Position numbers and translations under genes: made by a program. This document shows positions 5,298-8,104 of a stretch of 8,104 bases of DNA, one piece after another; position 1 is the stretch's first letter, and every line of letters begins with the position of its first letter. Origin of the DNA: an uncultured Oscillibacter sp. (GTDB lineage: Bacteria > Bacillota > Clostridia > Oscillospirales > Oscillospiraceae); assembly GCA_946183175.1 (NCBI GenBank), contig CAMHBH010000100.1, positions 1-8,104 of the forward strand. The letters are read 5' to 3'. The notes under the pieces were generated by a model. The model was not told where the DNA came from, did not search any database, and worked only from the letters and a program-made list of their open reading frames with translations.

Positions 5298-8104
5298 ATG
5301 AAAAAGGATGTTCGGAAAGGCGTATTTCTGTTATTTCTGGCGCTCTTGGCGGCGCTCGTCGCGACGCCCGGCGCAAGCGCGGCGGACGCGGTGACGTATC
5401 AGGACGCGGCGTGGAACGCGTCGACGAAAACTGTGGACTTCACGCAGAAGAGCGTAAGCAGTTACAACGTCGTCGCGTCCGATTCCACGGCGTGGGGCGC
5501 GGGCTGGTACGTCGTCAACAGCGACGTGACGATTAGCGACCGCGTGACCGTCACGGGCGACGTACACCTGATTCTCTGCGACGGCAAGACCCTGACCGCA
5601 AGCAAGGGCATTACCGTCAGCGCCGGAAACAGCCTGACGATTTACGGGCAGTCCGGCGGCACGGGCGCGCTGACGATTGACAGCGTGAACGGGTCAAACG
5701 CGGGAATCGGCGGCACAAACACAAATAGTGAGAAGGACGGCGGCACGATTACGATTAACGGCGGAAGCATTACGGCGACGGGCGGCAACAACAGCGCGGG
5801 AATCGGCGGCGGAAAATACTTCAAGCAGAATAATAACGGCAGTATCACAAGCGAAGGCGGCATGAGCGGCACGATTACCATCAACGGCGGCACGGTCACG
5901 GCAACGGGCGGCGCGTACGGCGCGGGAATCGGCAGCGGCCACTACGCAACACCGGCGGGCGGCACGATTACCATCAACGGCGGCACGGTCACGGCCACCG
6001 GCGGCAACAGCAGCGCGGGAATCGGCGGCGCCAACGGCAGTCCGACCGACACGATTACCATCAACGGCGGCACGGTCACGGCGACGGGCGGCGACAGCAG
6101 CGCGGGAATCGGCGTCGGAAACCTCGGCAGCACGGGCGGCACGATTACCATCAACGGCGGCACGGTCACGGCGACCGGCAAGGGGCGGGCGGGAATCGGC
6201 GGCGAGGGCGCAACCATCACGCTGAGCTGGACGGACAAGGACAAAGACAGCATTACCGCCTCGTCCTACGGCGGAACCGTGACGCTCGCGAAAGATTTCG
6301 TCATCAACGGGCAAACGGCGCTTTTGACGACGGCGACGCTTTCGACCGCCAACGGACAGAAAATCGTCCCGTTTCTCCACAAGCACGACGATATTACCTT
6401 TGCCCCATGGAACGCGTCCGACAGTCTCCCCACAACGGCGGGGAACTACTTCCTGACCGCCGACGTGACGATTTCCAGTACATGGAACGTCCCCGACGGC
6501 GTGACGAACCTCTGTCTGAACGGGCATAGCGTTACGAGGGCAAATCTGACGCGAGGCACAGGAAGCGTTATCAAAATTGACGAAGGCGCGACGCTGAATC
6601 TATATGAGTGCGACGAAACAACCCATTACTATTACATCGGCAAAGCGGCCACGACGTATAACAACGATACGTTTCATTATCTCGGCGAACTGGTGGAAAC
6701 GGCGGACGATTCCCGTTACGTCAACGCCGCGCGGAAGGGGAGCTTTACGGGCGGCTATATCACAGGCGGCAACGGAAGTTTTACGAAGTCCAACAGCGCT
6801 ATGCAAGGCGGCGGCGTCTGGGTAAACGGCGGCACTCTGAATCTGTATGGCGGCTGTATTTTCGGCAACTACAGTAGCACCGTTAACAGTGATGGAAACG
6901 ATGGCGGCGGCGTTGAGGTTTCCGCCGGAACTTTCCATATGGGCGGCGGCTACATCATCGGCAATCAGGCTGGCAATTCGGGCGGCGGCGTAGACGGCAC
7001 CTTTATCATGTCCGGCGGCGAAATCCGTCACAATACCACCGGGGAAAGCGGCTGGGGGTTCGGCGGCGGCGTCAACGGCGCGCTTACCATGACGGGCGGG
7101 ATTATCAGCGGGAACGCGGCCTTGTTTAACGGCTCGGGCGGTGGCACCGGCGGCGGAATCATGGGTACGCTGATAATGTCTGGCGGCGTCATCGAAGGGA
7201 ACAGCGCGACGAACAAAGGCGGCGGCATACGTGGAAAGCTAACCATCAGCGGCGACGCCCGGATTATAAACAACCATAAAGCCGGTTCCCCCGGCGACGC
7301 CACACGCGCCGATTGGGCAATCTCTGACATAAACAATAACGCTTATATTGAGAATGAAAAAATCGCCATCAATGGAAATCTCTCGGACAGCGCGTCCGTC
7401 GGCGTAACCATGCCGGCCCCCGGCGTGTTCACGGACAGCGCCAACACGGATTATAACGACGCTTCCAAGTTCACGAGCGACGACGCGACTTACGCGGTCA
7501 CCAAAAACGCGGACGGACAGTTGAAACTTGTCGTCCCGGTGGACTATCTGGACGCGGCGTGGAACGCGTCGACGAAAACCGTGGACTTCACGGAAAAAAC
7601 GTGCGAAGATTACACGGCGGTTACGTCCGACACTACGGCGTGGGGCGCGGGCTGGTACGTCGTCAACAGCGACGTGACGATTGACAGCCGTATCACGGTC
7701 ACGGGCGACGTACACCTGATTCTCTGCGACGGCGCGAAGCTCACGGCCTCCGATGGCATTACCGTCAGCGACGGCAACAGCCTGACGATTTACGGGCAGT
7801 CCGGCGGCACGGGTGAACTGGAGGCCACGGCGTCAAACATTAGTCAGGCGGGTATTGGCGGCGCAAGCGGCGCGGGCGGTACGATTATCGTCAACGGCGG
7901 AACCGTGACGGCGAACGGCGGCGCCTTTGGTGCGGGCATTGGCGGCGGCAACACCGGCGAGGGCGGTACGATTACCGTCAACGGCGGAACTGTGACAGCG
8001 ACGAACACGCCCTCGGGCGAGTCCTTTAGCGCGGGCATTGGCGGCGGCAACAGCGGCGCGGGCGGTACGATTACCGTCAACGGCGGAACTGTGACGGCGA
8101 CGGG
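5298..8104 (+). CDS. Secreted modular beta-helix surface protein (3' end outside window)
   Basis: An open frame of at least 935 codons with no stop up to the window edge. Residues 1-28 are a signal peptide (MKKDVRKG, hydrophobic core, cleavage after ASA). The mature protein has: a lead-in module (34-125, with WYVVNSDVTI and HLILCDGKTLT); five Gly/Thr-rich coils of GGTITINGGTVTATGG...AGIGG type (about 150-308); a linker; a divergent second lead-in (about 371-439, with FLTADVTI and LCLNGHSVT); six shorter coils GGGVxxxTxxMSGGxIxGN (504-659); a close copy of the first lead-in (750-841); and more GGTITVNGG coils running off the end. Such coils are expected to stack as a right-handed parallel beta-helix, as in adhesin-like proteins of gut Firmicutes. 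Binding target, enzymatic activity and cell-wall anchor cannot be judged; the anchor would lie beyond the window. It has its own strong promoter and AAAGGAGG site. Confidence 0.88.
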   Translation, partial: MKKDVRKGVFLLFLALLAALVATPGASAADAVTYQDAAWNASTKTVDFTQKSVSSYNVVASDSTAWGAGWYVVNSDVTISDRVTVTGDVHLILCDGKTLTASKGITVSAGNSLTIYGQSGGTGALTIDSVNGSNAGIGGTNTNSEKDGGTITINGGSITATGGNNSAGIGGGKYFKQNNNGSITSEGGMSGTITINGGTVTATGGAYGAGIGSGHYATPAGGTITINGGTVTATGGNSSAGIGGANGSPTDTITINGGTVTATGGDSSAGIGVGNLGSTGGTITINGGTVTATGKGRAGIGGEGATITLSWTDKDKDSITASSYGGTVTLAKDFVINGQTALLTTATLSTANGQKIVPFLHKHDDITFAPWNASDSLPTTAGNYFLTADVTISSTWNVPDGVTNLCLNGHSVTRANLTRGTGSVIKIDEGATLNLYECDETTHYYYIGKAATTYNNDTFHYLGELVETADDSRYVNAARKGSFTGGYITGGNGSFTKSNSAMQGGGVWVNGGTLNLYGGCIFGNYSSTVNSDGNDGGGVEVSAGTFHMGGGYIIGNQAGNSGGGVDGTFIMSGGEIRHNTTGESGWGFGGGVNGALTMTGGIISGNAALFNGSGGGTGGGIMGTLIMSGGVIEGNSATNKGGGIRGKLTISGDARIINNHKAGSPGDATRADWAISDINNNAYIENEKIAINGNLSDSASVGVTMPAPGVFTDSANTDYNDASKFTSDDATYAVTKNADGQLKLVVPVDYLDAAWNASTKTVDFTEKTCEDYTAVTSDTTAWGAGWYVVNSDVTIDSRITVTGDVHLILCDGAKLTASDGITVSDGNSLTIYGQSGGTGELEATASNISQAGIGGASGAGGTIIVNGGTVTANGGAFGAGIGGGNTGEGGTITVNGGTVTATNTPSGESFSAGIGGGNSGAGGTITVNGGTVTAT
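5397..5672 (+). repeat. Lead-in module copy 1 (direct repeat with 7545-7820)
   Basis: This 276-bp, 92-codon segment aligns without gaps to 7545-7820, exactly 2148 bp downstream. By eye about 74 of 92 residues match, and 48 consecutive bases (5487-5534 and 7635-7682) are identical. Shared motifs include AAWNASTKTVDF, WGAGWYVVNSDVTI, VTGDVHLILCDG and GNSLTIYGQSGGTG. Confidence 0.93.
5745..6220 (+). repeat. Tandem beta-helix coil repeats, array 1
   Basis: The core coding for TITINGGTVTATG recurs with starts at 5745, 5871, 5964, 6051 and 6141 (spacing 126, 93, 87 and 90 bp). Four copies are almost identical in DNA over about 30 bases. Each is followed by a variable loop and AGIGG, AGIGS or AGIGV. 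The variation sits in the loops, which would project from the helix. Confidence 0.92.
6408..6614 (+). repeat. Divergent third copy of the lead-in module
   Basis: Protein-level similarity to the modules at 5397 and 7545: WNAS, then AGNYFLTADVTIS against AGWYVVNSDVTIS, NLCLNGHSVT against HLILCDGKTLT, and GATLNLYEC against GNSLTIYGQ. It precedes the second coil type, just as the other copies precede the first coil type, which supports a repeating plan of lead-in plus helix. Confidence 0.65.
6807..7274 (+). repeat. Second-type beta-helix coils (GGGV...GN), six copies
   Basis: Coils begin GGGV or GGGI and end GN or NN: GGGVWVNGGTLNLYGGCIFG, GGGVEVSAGTFHMGGG, GGGVDGTFIMSGGEI, GGGVNGALTMTGGII, GGGIMGTLIMSGGVIEG and GGGIRGKLTISGDARI. 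They are shorter and more divergent than the TITINGG coils and use visibly more AT-ending codons, suggesting an older or separately acquired segment. Confidence 0.85.
7545..7820 (+). repeat. Lead-in module copy 2 (direct repeat with 5397-5672)
   Basis: Second copy of the 92-residue module. Differences cluster at residues 17-29 of the module (TEKTCEDYTAVTSDT against TQKSVSSYNVVASDS), while the WYVVNSDVTI and HLILCDG segments are conserved in DNA as well as protein. It restarts the TITVNGG coil array. Confidence 0.93.
7881..8104 (+). repeat. Tandem beta-helix coil repeats, array 2 (continues past window)
   Basis: Cores coding for TIIVNGGTVTANG or TITVNGGTVTAT start at 7881, 7968 and 8067 (spacing 87 and 99 bp), each preceded by GGGN- or GGAS-type turns with an AGIGG motif. 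The last copy is cut by the window edge. The copies use GGT ACG ATT ACC GTC, slightly different from array 1, so array 2 was amplified within itself. Confidence 0.9.

Noticed and set aside
5694..6527. Antisense open frames opposite the beta-helix gene, including valine/proline-rich repeats
   Set aside because: They are reverse-complement shadows of the TITINGG coils. The plus frame has a signal peptide, ribosome site and consensus promoter.
5745..8104. Regularly spaced repeats as a CRISPR array
   Set aside because: Repeats are coding, in frame, variable in length and spacing, and part of one long protein.

Overview
The window looks like a chromosomal segment of a fairly GC-rich Gram-positive bacterium, most likely a gut-type clostridium (Oscillospiraceae/Ruminococcaceae-like). 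This is inferred from strong AAAGGAG-type ribosome binding sites, near-consensus sigma-A promoters, GC-rich third codon positions (GCG, GGC, ACG) and a giant secreted beta-helix protein of a kind common in that group. No rRNA, tRNA, CRISPR array, transposase or phage gene was seen.

Layout. (1) 78-1946, minus strand: a two-TM channel-like protein with tandem RCK/TrkA-N-like domains, resembling bacterial relatives of the plant CASTOR/POLLUX ion channels. A hairpin at 36-69 follows its stop codon. (2) 1947-2363: a 417-bp divergent intergenic region. It carries a likely promoter and crossing inverted repeats in front of the channel gene. On the plus strand it has a near-consensus promoter (2086-2114), a leader with a perfect 10-bp closing stem (2140-2149/2215-2224), and a terminator-like hairpin (2285-2309). 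The six bases right after the closing stem are complementary to the terminator's 3' arm, so the leader looks like an attenuator or riboswitch of a class I do not recognise. (3) 2364-3347, plus: an MscS-family mechanosensitive channel. (4) 3375-5108, plus: an unnamed type II membrane protein starting 27 bp after MscS. It has a very basic cytoplasmic tail, one TM helix, FN3-like domains, 21 tandem heptads of TGxxxxx type and a C-terminal CxxCG region. A strong hairpin (5116-5147) ends this two-gene operon. (5) 5180-5207: a consensus promoter (TTGACA, 16 bp, TG-n-TATAAT), then a short leader. (6) 5298 to beyond 8104, plus: a secreted modular beta-helix protein (at least 935 residues), open to the window end.

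How they may work together. The divergent RCK-type channel and the MscS channel suggest an ion/osmotic-homeostasis locus sharing one control region. The MscS partner could be an envelope-spanning accessory that reaches into the cell wall; this is inference from topology and operon position only. The beta-helix protein has its own promoter and lies beyond a terminator, so it is probably an independent surface adhesin-like gene. Its repeats, and the heptads of the preceding gene, are length-variable by nature and stay in frame, since all periods are multiples of three.
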